Source: Vibrio hepatarius
GTDB lineage: Bacteria; Pseudomonadota; Gammaproteobacteria; Enterobacterales; Vibrionaceae
Direction: 5' to 3'
NCBI RefSeq assembly: GCF_011806575.1
Contig: NZ_JAATOO010000034.1
Coordinates: forward strand, 1-33,775
Length of the DNA stretch: 33,775 nucleotides
In this document: one piece after another, positions 1 to 7,302 of the stretch
How positions within the stretch are numbered: the first letter of the stretch is position 1
Layout: every line of letters starts with the position of its first letter
The notes under the pieces: generated by a model
Told to the model about the DNA's origin: nothing
The model's database searches: none
Seen by the model: only the letters and a program-made list of their open reading frames with translations
Program-made: the position numbers and the translations under genes

Positions 1-453
1 AATTGCCCCTTTCCATGACTTATTGCTGTTACCAAGCATGGCGTTAACCTTGTCGCTACTGAGCAATCTGGAGTCGAGATCCAACGAGTCCACTGAGTCC
101 AACCAGTCTTGGTAAATGTCCATTTGTTGCTCGGTATCAGCAAGGAACATAATCCCCGCTTGCTTGTAGCCAAGATCATGCCCGACTCTTTGATTCATAC
201 CAGCCCACAAACGGTCTGCTGCTAGCGCTAAAGGCACGTCTTCTTTGTGTCGACTGGTTTTACGGATCCAGCCAAGGTTTCTTGATGACTGCTCACCCGC
301 TACATAACCTTTCTCGATCAAAACCACAGGGACATTGTTCTCAGCTAATGTCAACGCAGCACTCGCGCCAACTATGCCACCGCCGATAATCACCACACTG
401 GTGGATTTCGGTAAAACGTTAGATGTTTCCAGTCGTATGATATTTTTTGTCAT
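1..453 (-). CDS. FAD-dependent oxidoreductase, DadA/DAO family (3' end outside window)
   Basis: The first 151 codons of a longer gene run off the left edge. The start ATG at 453-451 is preceded by a GAGAGG ribosome site. The N-terminus carries a Rossmann dinucleotide-binding motif (VVIIGGGIVGASAA, about residues 20-33) and then an acidic residue (LIEKG, E47) that would bind the FAD ribose. This is the standard opening of the DAO family (D-amino acid dehydrogenase, glycine oxidase, amine oxidase). It is the third gene of a minus-strand set with an ornithine-cyclodeaminase-family gene and a RidA-family gene, so oxidation of an amine or amino acid to an imine is likely. The substrate cannot be read from the sequence. 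Family is confident; specificity is unknown. Confidence 0.85.
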   Translation of the reverse strand, partial: MTKNIIRLETSNVLPKSTSVVIIGGGIVGASAALTLAENNVPVVLIEKGYVAGEQSSRNLGWIRKTSRHKEDVPLALAADRLWAGMNQRVGHDLGYKQAGIMFLADTEQQMDIYQDWLDSVDSLDLDSRLLSSDKVNAMLGNSNKSWKGAI

Positions 454-497
454 CCTAACCTCTCGCTCTTCTCGATACGGCGAACACTTAGCCGCCT

Positions 498-920
498 TTA
501 TCTTGAAAGCACGATTTCCTCTACATCTGCCTGTGACGCGCCGCGATAGGCCGTGACTTCGATTTCAACTTCGTAAATCGAAGAACCAAGCGGAGGGCAC
601 GTGACTGTAGTGGTCGGGTTCACACCGCGAAACTTGGTGCCAACAAACTCCATTACGGCCGGAACGTTGTCTGGATTCTGGATAAAAACTTTCGACGTAA
701 TGACGTCTTTAAGGCTTGCATCAACAGACGCCAAAGCGACTTCAATATTTGTAAACACTTGCTCGGTTTGCTCAAATACGTCTTTTGGCATTTCACCCGT
801 TTCAGGGTTACGGCCAGCGGTGTTCGAAACAAAAATCCAGTTATCGACTGCGACTACTCGCGAGTAGCTTGCGATTTCTTCCAGTTTTGAGCCAGTTTTT
901 ACCTTTACGATACGTGTCAT
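498..920 (-). CDS. RidA/YjgF/UK114 family protein lacking the canonical arginine
   Basis: A 140-residue protein, the usual length for the Rid family, which includes enzymes hydrolysing reactive enamines and imines to keto acids and ammonia in the cytosol. The start ATG at 920 follows a strong AAGGAAG site. The family pattern is visible: IFVSNTAG near residue 29, ETGEMP near 40, TSKVFI near 75 and YEVEIEVTAYR near 116-126. In RidA proper an arginine before the last strands (Arg105 in E. coli) binds the substrate carboxylate. Here the matching stretch reads NPTTTVTCPPL, with Thr at about residue 104. That places it in one of the Rid subfamilies without the arginine, so classical RidA activity should not be assumed. 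It lies between the oxidase and OCD-family genes, about 40 bases from each, probably in one transcript. Confidence 0.88.
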   Translation of the reverse strand: MTRIVKVKTGSKLEEIASYSRVVAVDNWIFVSNTAGRNPETGEMPKDVFEQTEQVFTNIEVALASVDASLKDVITSKVFIQNPDNVPAVMEFVGTKFRGVNPTTTVTCPPLGSSIYEVEIEVTAYRGASQADVEEIVLSR

Positions 921-960
921 GAGACTTCCTTTTAAATGACTAACCTAGTGTTCTGCGTTG

Positions 961-2100
961 TTATTTGAGTTCTGGTTGATTCCAAAGATTGAGGTTGACG
1001 CCAATACCTTTCTCTACGGCGTTGCGATAAATCTTGGTTGCCCACGCCACGTCTTCTACTGGCATACCACCAACAGAAAGAATGATGATTTCGTCTTCAC
1101 TTTGGCGCTTTGGTGTTTCGCCTGCGACAATAGAACCAAGGTCTTCCAAGTCATTGATGGTCAACTTGCCCTCTTCGATCATGTCCATAAAGCGAACGCC
1201 AACGAGTGGAATTATGTTGTGCGCTGGTTTTGGCACTTCTTCGTACCACGCTTGGTAAAGGCCTGTGTTATCAAGTACTTTGCGTACGTCGCCCTGCTCC
1301 ATGCCCTCATCTAAGCGGCAACTTGCAGGCATTGCTAAAAATGCGCCCGGCTTGACCCACTCACGTTTCACTTCTGGGTAAAGGCTTGGATCCCCTGTTT
1401 CACCCGAGTTGCAGTAAGTCACGATGTCTGAGCCGCGAACGACATCTTCAACGCTCTCGACAACTTCAACATTGGTAATTTGTGGGAATGTTGCCGACAC
1501 CCAAGTTAAGAAGCTATCCAGGCTTTTCTTGCCACGGCCTTTGATTTTGATGGTGTCGATATTCGGACACGCTGCCATAAATGCGGCCACTGAAGTTTTA
1601 CCCATCACACCTGGACCAAGCAGACCAATCACTTTGGAGTCTTTACGAGCAAGGTAGCGTGCGCCCACACCAGGAATCGCTCCAGTGCGGTAAGCTGAAA
1701 GCAAGTTTGCCGACATAATTGCTAATGGCGCACTGGTTTCGATATCGTTGAGAATGAACATTAGGATGGAACGCGGAAGATCTTTCTCGCGGTTGGCAAT
1801 GTTCGAGCCGTACCATTTCACGCCACACGTACCAAAGTCACCGCCTAAATAAGCTGGCATCGCCATCAAGCGGCGGTCTGCAGTTGGCTTTGGCATTGTT
1901 GGGATTGGTGACTCTTCTGGAAATGTAATCATCGCACCATGAGAATCATTATTTGGCCCAGCCATGCGGTAATCACCTTGGTGCAACAGTGCGAACATCT
2001 CTTCCATTGTGTCCACACATGCCGCCATATCCGTTACACCTGCTTTGATCATGTCTGGTTCAGACAGATAGATAAAATCGATTTTTGTATTGCTAGACAT
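961..2100 (-). CDS. Ornithine cyclodeaminase/mu-crystallin family protein (tyramine oxidase subunit B-like)
   Basis: A 379-residue protein starting at ATG 2100 behind AGGAACACGT. It has the family's substrate-binding half (a VKWYGSN stretch with Lys95, then SAYRTGA with Arg138) and a Rossmann half with LLGPGVMG at about residues 161-167 for NAD(P). Family members include ornithine cyclodeaminase, alanine dehydrogenase of archaea and ketimine reductases. All act on C=N chemistry next to a carboxylate. It is longer than typical ornithine cyclodeaminases (about 330-350), and the overall text resembles proteins annotated as 'tyramine oxidase subunit B'; that name is from memory and was not checked. 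It is the promoter-proximal gene of the set, facing an AraC regulator. With a flavin oxidase and a Rid protein it suggests oxidation and processing of imines from one nitrogenous compound. Confidence 0.82.
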   Translation of the reverse strand: MSSNTKIDFIYLSEPDMIKAGVTDMAACVDTMEEMFALLHQGDYRMAGPNNDSHGAMITFPEESPIPTMPKPTADRRLMAMPAYLGGDFGTCGVKWYGSNIANREKDLPRSILMFILNDIETSAPLAIMSANLLSAYRTGAIPGVGARYLARKDSKVIGLLGPGVMGKTSVAAFMAACPNIDTIKIKGRGKKSLDSFLTWVSATFPQITNVEVVESVEDVVRGSDIVTYCNSGETGDPSLYPEVKREWVKPGAFLAMPASCRLDEGMEQGDVRKVLDNTGLYQAWYEEVPKPAHNIIPLVGVRFMDMIEEGKLTINDLEDLGSIVAGETPKRQSEDEIIILSVGGMPVEDVAWATKIYRNAVEKGIGVNLNLWNQPELK

Positions 2101-2263
2101 ACGTGTTCCTACTTCCCTGTATTAGTCTCAGCAGGTCGTGAAAGGCTTATTTAAAGACCCACAATCAACTGAGTGATTTATCTGTTAAAACTGATACTAG
2201 AGTGAAGACACGCATCGATATTGAATTTTTGCGACACAAGTCATGGGCTAGGTCACAAAACTG

Positions 2264-2302
2264 ATTAACATATTAACAATATAAATTTACATCCAATTAA
2301 CA
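2264..2302. promoter_or_regulatory. Three direct repeats of ATTAACA in the divergent intergenic region
   Basis: The heptamer ATTAACA occurs at 2264-2270, 2272-2278 and 2296-2302, all on the plus strand, at offsets of 8 and 24 bases. They lie between the divergent OCD-family gene and the araC-type gene. AraC-family proteins usually bind direct repeats, so these are candidate operator half-sites. The region is AT-rich, so chance repeats are possible. Confidence 0.35.
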
Positions 2303-2344
2303 AAGTGGGACTTTGATACTTTGACGTTTAGCGAGTAGAAAAGT

Positions 2345-3154
2345 ATGCCCGACGCGAATCTTGAGTTTAAAATTGCCTCCTTGCACTCAGTCCAGCCTTG
2401 GTTTGTGCTTGGGGCAAAGCGTTTTAATTCATTGCTGACACCTGAGAGTGCGCTCACTTCGCACTTCTACTCGTTTGATGCGAGTGATGGCACAGATTCC
2501 ACTATCGCTATTCCAGATGGGTGCATCGACCTATTATTTGACTGCAACCCAGACAACCCTAAAGCCTACATTTGTGGCTCTCCCCTTGAAGCGATCAAAG
2601 CGGATTTCAAACAAGGCCATAGTTACTTAGGTGTTCGATTTCGCCCAGGTGTCATACCGGATTTGCTTAAACTTGACGTTGAAGAAGTGATTTCAAATCG
2701 ATTGGATTTAAGTGAATTGGTTTATGGAGCAGATCGCATTCTTGAGCAAGTCTGCGAAGCAGATGATTTCTTAGGTAAAGCGCGAGCGGTGAATGACTTT
2801 GTCGGCCAATTTGATAGCCGCGCTTGTTCTCATCTCACGATGGAAGTGATCGCGCGAGTCACTAAAGCGCGCGGCAATATTCAGATAAAAGATCTGGTTC
2901 ACGACACAGGTTACTCTGCCAGAACGTTGCAACGTACCTTTCGTAACGATACTGGCCTGACGCCGAAAGCCTTCAGCCGCGCGATTCGCTGTCAATCAGC
3001 AGTATATAGGATTAGTCACAACAGTCAGACACCACTTTCTGACCTAGCGTTCGATTTAGGATTCAGCGATCAAGCGCATTTCCAACGTGAGTTTAAGAAA
3101 CTCGTCAGTGTCACACCAATGGATTATCAATCGTTAACTAAGTTGGAAAGATAG
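2345..3154 (+). CDS. AraC-family transcriptional regulator
   Basis: A 269-residue protein. The C-terminal 100 residues form a two-helix-turn-helix AraC domain: IKDLVHDTGYSARTLQRTF near 178-196 is the first reading helix region, and LSDLAFDLGFSDQAHFQREF near 233-252 is the second, followed by VTPMDY. The N-terminal half reads as the AraC-associated sensor domain seen in regulators of the DUF6597 type, with IPDGCIDLLF near residue 56 and VRFRPG near 97. The start at ATG 2345 has only a weak upstream purine stretch. It is divergent from the OCD/RidA/oxidase genes, so it is most likely their local activator, with a ligand related to their substrate. The regulatory link is inferred from position. 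Confidence 0.9.
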   Translation: MPDANLEFKIASLHSVQPWFVLGAKRFNSLLTPESALTSHFYSFDASDGTDSTIAIPDGCIDLLFDCNPDNPKAYICGSPLEAIKADFKQGHSYLGVRFRPGVIPDLLKLDVEEVISNRLDLSELVYGADRILEQVCEADDFLGKARAVNDFVGQFDSRACSHLTMEVIARVTKARGNIQIKDLVHDTGYSARTLQRTFRNDTGLTPKAFSRAIRCQSAVYRISHNSQTPLSDLAFDLGFSDQAHFQREFKKLVSVTPMDYQSLTKLER

Positions 3155-3193
3155 GTGGGTAAACAATCGTACTGATCGTTTTGAGCCCACCTA
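3152..3193. terminator. Probable bidirectional terminator between convergent genes
   Basis: Perfect 8-base arms TAGGTGGG (3152-3159) and CCCACCTA (3186-3193) enclose a further partly paired stem (AAACAATCG with TGATCGTTTT). The structure begins at the stop codon of the araC-type gene and ends just before the stop of the convergent small gene. No long T run follows, so termination strength is uncertain. Confidence 0.5.
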
Positions 3194-3207
3194 ATATACC
3201 GTGCGCT

Positions 3208-3528
3208 CTAATTGATTCTTGTCCAAAAGGTCATATTCACCGATTCTTTATCAAGAAGTTCCAAATACGCTAACGCAATATCGTCTTCTAACCACTGCTG
3301 GCAGTACTCTTCTGCTTTTTCCTGCGAACTCGCAATCGCCACATCAGCATAACTCCCATCAGAGCCACGAACTAAAAAATGAAGAATGAGTTCGTCTTGC
3401 TGACTGAGAAACTTCTGCTCAACTTGTTGAGCAAGCTCTATTAAGTGAGCTTCTGTCACACCTTCTTTAAGTTTAAAAGTGGCGAATTCCAATCCGCCAA
3501 TGCTATTGATGTTGTTGTTGGTAATCAT
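3208..3528 (-). CDS. Small protein, possibly dimeric alpha/beta barrel (ABM-like)
   Basis: A 106-residue protein when started at ATG 3528, which has GGGG seven bases upstream; an in-frame start ten codons earlier has no ribosome site. After an Asn-rich N-terminus comes a pattern typical of ferredoxin-like dimeric barrels: strand (GLEFATFKLKEG), amphipathic helix (EAHLIELAQQVEQKFL), strand (LILHFLVRG), strand (YADVAIASS), then a helix with EKAEEYCQQWL. This resembles the antibiotic-biosynthesis-monooxygenase/DUF superfamily, but no catalytic signature is recognised. It lies 60 bases downstream of the WYL regulator on the same strand, a pairing often seen for such regulators and small barrel proteins. 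Function unknown. Confidence 0.7.
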   Translation of the reverse strand: MITNNNINSIGGLEFATFKLKEGVTEAHLIELAQQVEQKFLSQQDELILHFLVRGSDGSYADVAIASSQEKAEEYCQQWLEDDIALAYLELLDKESVNMTFWTRIN

Positions 3529-3588
3529 ATAAATGCCCCGTTTGTTGGTTCGAGCCAACTGTAAGGCACACCTACTGACAACATTGTG

Positions 3589-4278
3589 TCAGTAGCTTTG
3601 TGAATTTTTTGTCTCCATGTATTCATGCAAAGAAACGTGCTGTGGGAAACCCGTGTTGCATTCACTAAATTTCAATTCCGCGATACGATCTAACCGAAGA
3701 TCTCGGTACGCATGGCGGAGTTCACACCAACAGCCCAGTGTCCATTTCCCTCCCCAATAAAACAGTCCTAGAGGAATCACGACTCTGGCTGTCTCGACAT
3801 CTGAGAGCGAACGGTACGTTATCGTTAACCGACGCTTAGACTCAATGGCTGAATGAACTTTACTCCACGTCTGATGTATTTTGGCATCTCGATACAACGT
3901 AGGTACACGGACAACTCGCTCTTCGTCGGAGATCATATTTGCACTATTGGGCAACACCGCTTCAATCTTGGCGAGTAAGGACCGCGCTGATGCGGCTAGG
4001 TCTTTCCCTGTTAGAGATGCGGTGAAACTGACACCCGTAATCAGCGCTTCTAACTCCTCCCGCGACAACTGCAATGGCGGTAGCTCAAACCCTTCAACTA
4101 AGCGATAACCAATACCAGGCTCACCATAAATAGGTATCCCGGAAGCGGATAAGTCATCAACGTAGCGATATATAGTTCTTTCAGAGACCATTAGCTTTTC
4201 CGCTAGCTGTTGCGCGGTAAGGGGTTGATGCTTACGCAAGATATTCGTCAACTGAAAAAGTCTGTCTGATTTTCGCAC
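3589..4278 (-). CDS. YafY-family HTH/WYL-domain transcriptional regulator
   Basis: A 229-residue protein. The N-terminus is a DeoR-like winged helix (RLFQLTNILRKHQPLTAQQLAEKL, then VSERTIYRYVDDLSASGIPI, residues about 6-50). A wing reads YGEPGIGYRL and the C-terminal half is a WYL-type ligand-sensing domain (LTITYRSL near 145 and LGLFYWGGKWTLGCWCELRHAYRDLRLDRI near 165-195). I place the start at GTG 4278, because AAGGAG lies five bases before it; a GTG two codons upstream overlaps that site. YafY-like proteins regulate adjacent genes in response to small ligands or stress. Here the likely targets are itself and the small downstream gene at 3208-3528. The ligand is unknown. Confidence 0.88.
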   Translation of the reverse strand: MRKSDRLFQLTNILRKHQPLTAQQLAEKLMVSERTIYRYVDDLSASGIPIYGEPGIGYRLVEGFELPPLQLSREELEALITGVSFTASLTGKDLAASARSLLAKIEAVLPNSANMISDEERVVRVPTLYRDAKIHQTWSKVHSAIESKRRLTITYRSLSDVETARVVIPLGLFYWGGKWTLGCWCELRHAYRDLRLDRIAELKFSECNTGFPQHVSLHEYMETKNSQSY

Positions 4279-4350
4279 GTTCACTCCTTCCGCCTATTAC
4301 AAGGTAGGCTAAGACCTATAATCACGTATATCAGTCGGCCAAAACTAGCT

Positions 4351-4569
4351 CTATACCCCAGACTTAACCATTGCCATAACTTTAGTGGCTTTTTCAAAAT
4401 GGTCGAGTTTATGAGTTTGAATCCACCAGGTTGCGGCTTCCATCAATAGCTCTGGATCGTCATTTTTGTTGGCGAAGAACGCATAAAATGACACCCCTAC
4501 ACTCTCCCCTTTTTGCTCAATTTTCTTAGAGCATACCTGCACGACTTTTTCTCTCAGAGAACTCCGCAT
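4351..4569 (-). CDS. Small conserved protein, DUF6500-like
   Basis: A 72-residue protein with ATG at 4569 preceded by AAGGAC. Notable stretches are VGVSFYAFFANKNDDPELLMEAATWWIQTH and a Lys-rich C-terminus, compatible with an all-alpha fold. I recall close small Vibrio and Shewanella proteins filed under DUF6500, but this was not checked. No membrane segment, signal peptide or catalytic motif is visible. It lies 72 bases upstream of the WYL regulator gene on the same strand and could share its transcript. Function unknown. Confidence 0.7.
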   Translation of the reverse strand: MRSSLREKVVQVCSKKIEQKGESVGVSFYAFFANKNDDPELLMEAATWWIQTHKLDHFEKATKVMAMVKSGV

Positions 4570-4991
4570 TGTCCTTGCCTATTTAGTTGAAACAACGGGT
4601 AATAACCATACATAACTGATTAAGTGAAAACAACAAACAACTGTATATAAATACAGCCTCTTGTGAGTTAAAGTGCGCTCAATCCGATGTAATTATCTCG
4701 TTTGCCAATCTTAGTACCTATTTGATAATCCCAAAAAATACGTGCTAGTAATTTGTAACTATTTGTTTCTTACAAATAACAAACAACATGATTAACGCGT
4801 AAGTTCTTTACCACCTAGCTCACACAAAACCATATTTAAAGTAAGGAATTAATCTAAACCCTAATCGACCGATAATTAAAACACATGACATTTCATATAC
4901 ATGCCAAATATATGCAAAAATATTCATGGATAAAGGGGCGATTTCATACTAAGCTTTGCAACGATTGCTAAATAACGGGGAACAATACGGT
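4570..4991. other. AT-rich intergenic region between divergent small genes
   Basis: About 420 bases without a supported gene, clearly richer in A+T than the flanks. It separates the minus-strand DUF6500-like gene from the plus-strand gene at 4992, so it must carry promoters for both. Repeated TTTGT/ACAAA elements occur around 4748-4786 (for example ATTTGTTTCTTACAAAT). No RNA gene or protein fragment was recognised. Confidence 0.4.
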
Positions 4992-5204
4992 ATGGATAAA
5001 TTGCTTTCATCCGCATTAAAAATACAGCAGCGAACTCGAGTAACCAGCCTGTTTGCACGTAACGGTTACAAGATTGCTATGACGGATTTCGATGACGTGG
5101 TGTTTGAAAAGGCAGGCAAACAAGTCAACGTGCATTTTGATCGTGCATCAAATGCTGAATCTATTTCGGTACTGGAGAACACACTTAAACACTGCATTAA
5201 ATAA
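4992..5204 (+). CDS. Small hypothetical protein (70 residues)
   Basis: The ATG at 4992 has GGGGA ten bases upstream; a longer in-frame reading from TTG 4956 lacks a good site. The 70-residue product begins MDKLLSSALKIQQ and contains RTRVTSLFARNGYKIAMTDFDDVVFEKAGKQVNVHFD, a mix of a basic helix and beta strands, ending in a helix with SVLENTLKHCIK. There is no membrane segment or known motif. It is monocistronic in appearance, flanked upstream by a long AT-rich region and downstream by inverted repeats. Composition and codon use look genuine, but the family is not recognised. Confidence 0.6.
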   Translation: MDKLLSSALKIQQRTRVTSLFARNGYKIAMTDFDDVVFEKAGKQVNVHFDRASNAESISVLENTLKHCIK

Positions 5205-5226
5205 TAAATGATATGAGTGGAAACTT

Positions 5227-5253
5227 GCTGACAAGATTGGAAGCCTTGTCAGC
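5227..5253 (+). terminator. Inverted repeat after the 70-residue gene, weak terminator candidate
   Basis: Perfect 9-base arms GCTGACAAG (5227-5235) and CTTGTCAGC (5245-5253) with a nine-base loop, starting 22 bases after the stop at 5204. No T run follows, so intrinsic termination is doubtful. It may instead stabilise the mRNA end. Confidence 0.4.
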
Positions 5254-5299
5254 TGATGTCGCTGGCTAACTTGTCTAAGATAAGCCCAGCTCTTTCTGA

Positions 5300-5314
5300 A
5301 CTGATAATATCAGT
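5300..5314. repeat. Short palindrome upstream of the convergent SH3 gene
   Basis: ACTGATAATATCAGT is a perfect palindrome around one central base, just beyond the 3' end of the minus-strand SH3 gene. It could be part of a transcription end or a protein site. Function unknown. Confidence 0.3.
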
Positions 5315-5350
5315 AATTTAATTAACTCTGTTTAGATTAATGAGTTACGC

Positions 5351-5692
5351 TCATACTTGCTGCACCGTACGAACAGGTACCCACCCGACTTCACCACTTA
5401 TTCTTGATACCCGATACCAAGCGTTGAGTTCAAACAACACTGTAAGCCTCTCACCCATTGTGGTATTCAACTCCCACGCATCATAATCATGAAGCAGTGT
5501 TCCTTTTGAGCCACAACCTGATTTATCAATATATTGAATCGGAGCCCAACCTTTTACGCCCGCTTCTGTCGTGACGAATATCCAATTTGGGAACTCATCA
5601 TCCATTTCACCCAAAGTCACCCTATCGCCTTGGTTCAAAACGATCGGATTGGGATACTCTGAGGTATGTTGTTCAATGACGACGACGTCCAT
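5351..5692 (-). CDS. SH3-like domain protein (two tandem bacterial SH3 modules)
   Basis: A 113-residue protein started at the second of two nearby ATGs, since GGAG lies six bases before it (5692). Two SH3-like repeats are visible. The first contains NPIVLNQGDRVTLGE and ends GWAPIQYID (residues about 15-55). The second contains WELNTTMGERLTVLFE, WYRVSRISGEVGWVPVRTV (about 70-112). The alternating strand pattern and GWxPxxYI/GWVPVxxV endings are typical of variant SH3 domains. There is no signal peptide, so it is presumably cytosolic and binds a peptide or partner protein. No catalytic domain is present. Monocistronic or loosely coupled to neighbours; biological role unknown. Confidence 0.8.
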   Translation of the reverse strand: MDVVVIEQHTSEYPNPIVLNQGDRVTLGEMDDEFPNWIFVTTEAGVKGWAPIQYIDKSGCGSKGTLLHDYDAWELNTTMGERLTVLFELNAWYRVSRISGEVGWVPVRTVQQV

Positions 5693-5751
5693 TCTTTGCT
5701 CCATAGTTCTAACTCTTTACTGCCGTAGTTTAAGTAGGGCTTATTGAGCCA

Positions 5752-6105
5752 TTAACCGGCCCTCGCACCATTGGGCATGTCATTTTCTGGACAAGCGAGA
5801 CATGGCTGCAACTTGTCTTCATAACCAATATCAAAAAGCATACCTTGCGAGATTTCACCGGCCATTTTTCTTTCAGGCAAATTCACGACAAACAGCGCTT
5901 GTTTACCCTCAATTTCTTTTGGATCCTCTCGTTCCTGTTTGATACCAGCCAAAATCGAGCGGGTGTGGTCCCCAAAATCCACCGTTAGCTTCATAAGCTT
6001 GTCAGACTTGGCAATCTCACTCACCTCAATAATTTTACCGACGCGAATGTCTACTTTCGCGAAATCATCGAAGGTAATTTCAGGTTTAATTGGAGCGTAT
6101 TTCAT
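5752..6105 (-). CDS. CsaA-like tRNA-binding (EMAP/OB-fold) protein
   Basis: A 117-residue protein from ATG 6105 with AAGGA upstream; a longer in-frame reading lacks support. The tRNA_bind OB fold covers almost the whole chain: FDDFAKVDIRVGKIIEV (about 11-27), KSDKLMKLTVDFGD, RSILAGIKQ, GKQALFVVNLPERKMAGEISQGMLF, and the end LACPENDMPNGARAG. The internal order and PNGAR ending match CsaA of Bacillus (about 110 residues), a small dimeric protein reported to bind tRNA and to have chaperone/export-related activity. The same fold occurs at the ends of MetRS and PheRS beta, but the protein here stands alone. The gene symbol is left empty because function in Gram-negatives is unsettled. Confidence 0.85.
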   Translation of the reverse strand: MKYAPIKPEITFDDFAKVDIRVGKIIEVSEIAKSDKLMKLTVDFGDHTRSILAGIKQEREDPKEIEGKQALFVVNLPERKMAGEISQGMLFDIGYEDKLQPCLACPENDMPNGARAG

Positions 6106-6175
6106 GGAACATTCCTTAATTTCATCACAGATAAGGGGGTAAGAATGACATGGTATTCGAGTCGGCATTTAGGAT

Positions 6176-6634
6176 TTAACCTTGGCTCTTCGCATATTCT
6201 TCAAGCAACTCGGGAAAGCTCTCCATTGGTGGAAACTTTTTAAAGCTGCGCACTGCGCCAGTTGTTGCCCACTCTAGCTTTTCATCAGTATACGTTTCGG
6301 CAAATGGTTTGTAGCTGTGCGAATCTTCCAACATTGTTGAACGTACATTGACGAACTGTTCCATGCCGTCAGGACGTGTAAACAACCAACTCATACAATG
6401 TTCGCAGAAGAAATGACGAATACTACCGTGCAAGCCGCCAATCACTGGTTCGCCAGACGTAACGCTAAATGATTCGCTTGAAAACAGAGAGCTTAAGCTG
6501 AACGCACTTGAGCTCATTCGCTGACAACCGGTGCAGTGACAAGCCATCGTAATCAATGGTTTAGTTGTTACTTCAAACGTTACGCGACCACAACGGCAGT
6601 GTCCTTTAATCTTACTAGGCGTAGTGTTACTCAT
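6176..6634 (-). CDS. GFA/CENP-V family zinc protein (DUF636)
   Basis: A 152-residue protein from ATG 6634 with GGAGGT upstream. The full set of zinc cysteines of the GFA (glutathione-dependent formaldehyde-activating enzyme-like) fold is visible: C13xC15, C32xC34xxC37 in CHCTGC, and C77xxC80 in FCEHC. The founding member was proposed to speed glutathione-formaldehyde adduct formation, a claim later questioned, so a specific reaction should not be assigned. The C-terminal helix-rich part (YTDEKLEWATTGAVRSFKKFP) is common in the family. It lies 70 bases upstream of the CsaA-like gene on the same strand; no formaldehyde gene is nearby. Confidence 0.88.
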   Translation of the reverse strand: MSNTTPSKIKGHCRCGRVTFEVTTKPLITMACHCTGCQRMSSSAFSLSSLFSSESFSVTSGEPVIGGLHGSIRHFFCEHCMSWLFTRPDGMEQFVNVRSTMLEDSHSYKPFAETYTDEKLEWATTGAVRSFKKFPPMESFPELLEEYAKSQG

Positions 6635-6926
6635 GGTATGTACCTCCGTGTTTGTATGGTTACTGTAATCGATCCATTTCGATCGTAAGGGAGTGTCAAG
6701 TCACATAAAACCGCATTAGCACGTTCTCTACGCCATCATGTAAAACGCTTGAGCTAGCTAGAATCTAAGCCAAACGGCTGAGATAACAACTTAATCCTAT
6801 GTGCATGTGAAATAAGATTATTATTAAAATGTTAATTTAATGTTTCATTTTTAACTAATGCGTAACTCAAACCAAAGGACTAAGATTTGTTATACATTCA
6901 CCGCCGCTGAAAATAAGAGAGGGCCT

Positions 6927-7109
6927 ATGAAAGTATTAATTGAGTACACCGAAACAGGTAAGTACCGAGATCGCGCATGGGATGCTTTGACGATAAAGTC
7001 TAAAGGTGAAATTGGCGCTGTTACTCCATCATCCGCAGTTCAGTTAATCGAACAGCATAAAGCCGTACTTTTTATCGATGAGAATGATGAAATCGTCATC
7101 ATCTCGTAA
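6927..7109 (+). CDS. Small hypothetical protein (60 residues)
   Basis: ATG 6927 follows AGAGAGGG, a good ribosome site; the in-frame extension upstream to 6858 is poorly supported. The 60-residue product starts MKVLIEYTETGKYRDRAWDALTI and ends AVQLIEQHKAVLFIDENDEIVIIS, suggesting a small alpha/beta domain with an acidic C-terminus. No motif or membrane segment is recognised. It is alone on the plus strand among minus-strand genes and is followed by a short hairpin. Confidence 0.6.
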   Translation: MKVLIEYTETGKYRDRAWDALTIKSKGEIGAVTPSSAVQLIEQHKAVLFIDENDEIVIIS

Positions 7110-7116
7110 GCTGCCA

Positions 7117-7138
7117 TGAGCTCTGATCATAGAGCTCA
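7117..7138. repeat. Hairpin after the 60-residue gene
   Basis: Perfect 8-base arms TGAGCTCT (7117-7124) and AGAGCTCA (7131-7138) with loop GATCAT, eight bases after the stop codon. Only CATTTCCC follows, so this is at best a weak terminator for the plus-strand gene. It also lies beyond the fosA-like remnant on the minus strand. Confidence 0.4.
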
Positions 7139-7176
7139 CATTTCCCAAGCTCTAGCGTTCACACTAAAATATTGGC

Positions 7177-7278
7177 TCAACAGTGCGCTTCAATCTCTGC
7201 TTTAAGGCTTGCTATAACGAACGGCGAACGCTCCAAATCACTGACTACCAACGTGATATGATTTAATCCTGAAATCAC
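7177..7278 (-). pseudogene. FosA-like VOC protein, N-terminal remnant
   Basis: Reading the minus strand from a GTG at 7278, preceded by GGAG eight bases upstream, gives 33 codons and a stop. The first 18 residues, VISGLNHITLVVSDLERS, match the characteristic opening of FosA-type fosfomycin glutathione transferases (SGLNHITLAVxDLxRS), including the His that ligates the metal. After ERS the reading continues as PFVIASLKAEIEAHC and stops. The rest of a ~135-residue FosA, including the other two metal ligands, is absent. It starts 25 bases after the stop of a VOC-family gene. I interpret it as a deletion-truncated remnant. The resemblance is from memory of the family and short, so confidence is moderate. 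Confidence 0.55.
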
Positions 7279-7302
7279 CGTATTACTCCATAAATGATTG
7301 CG

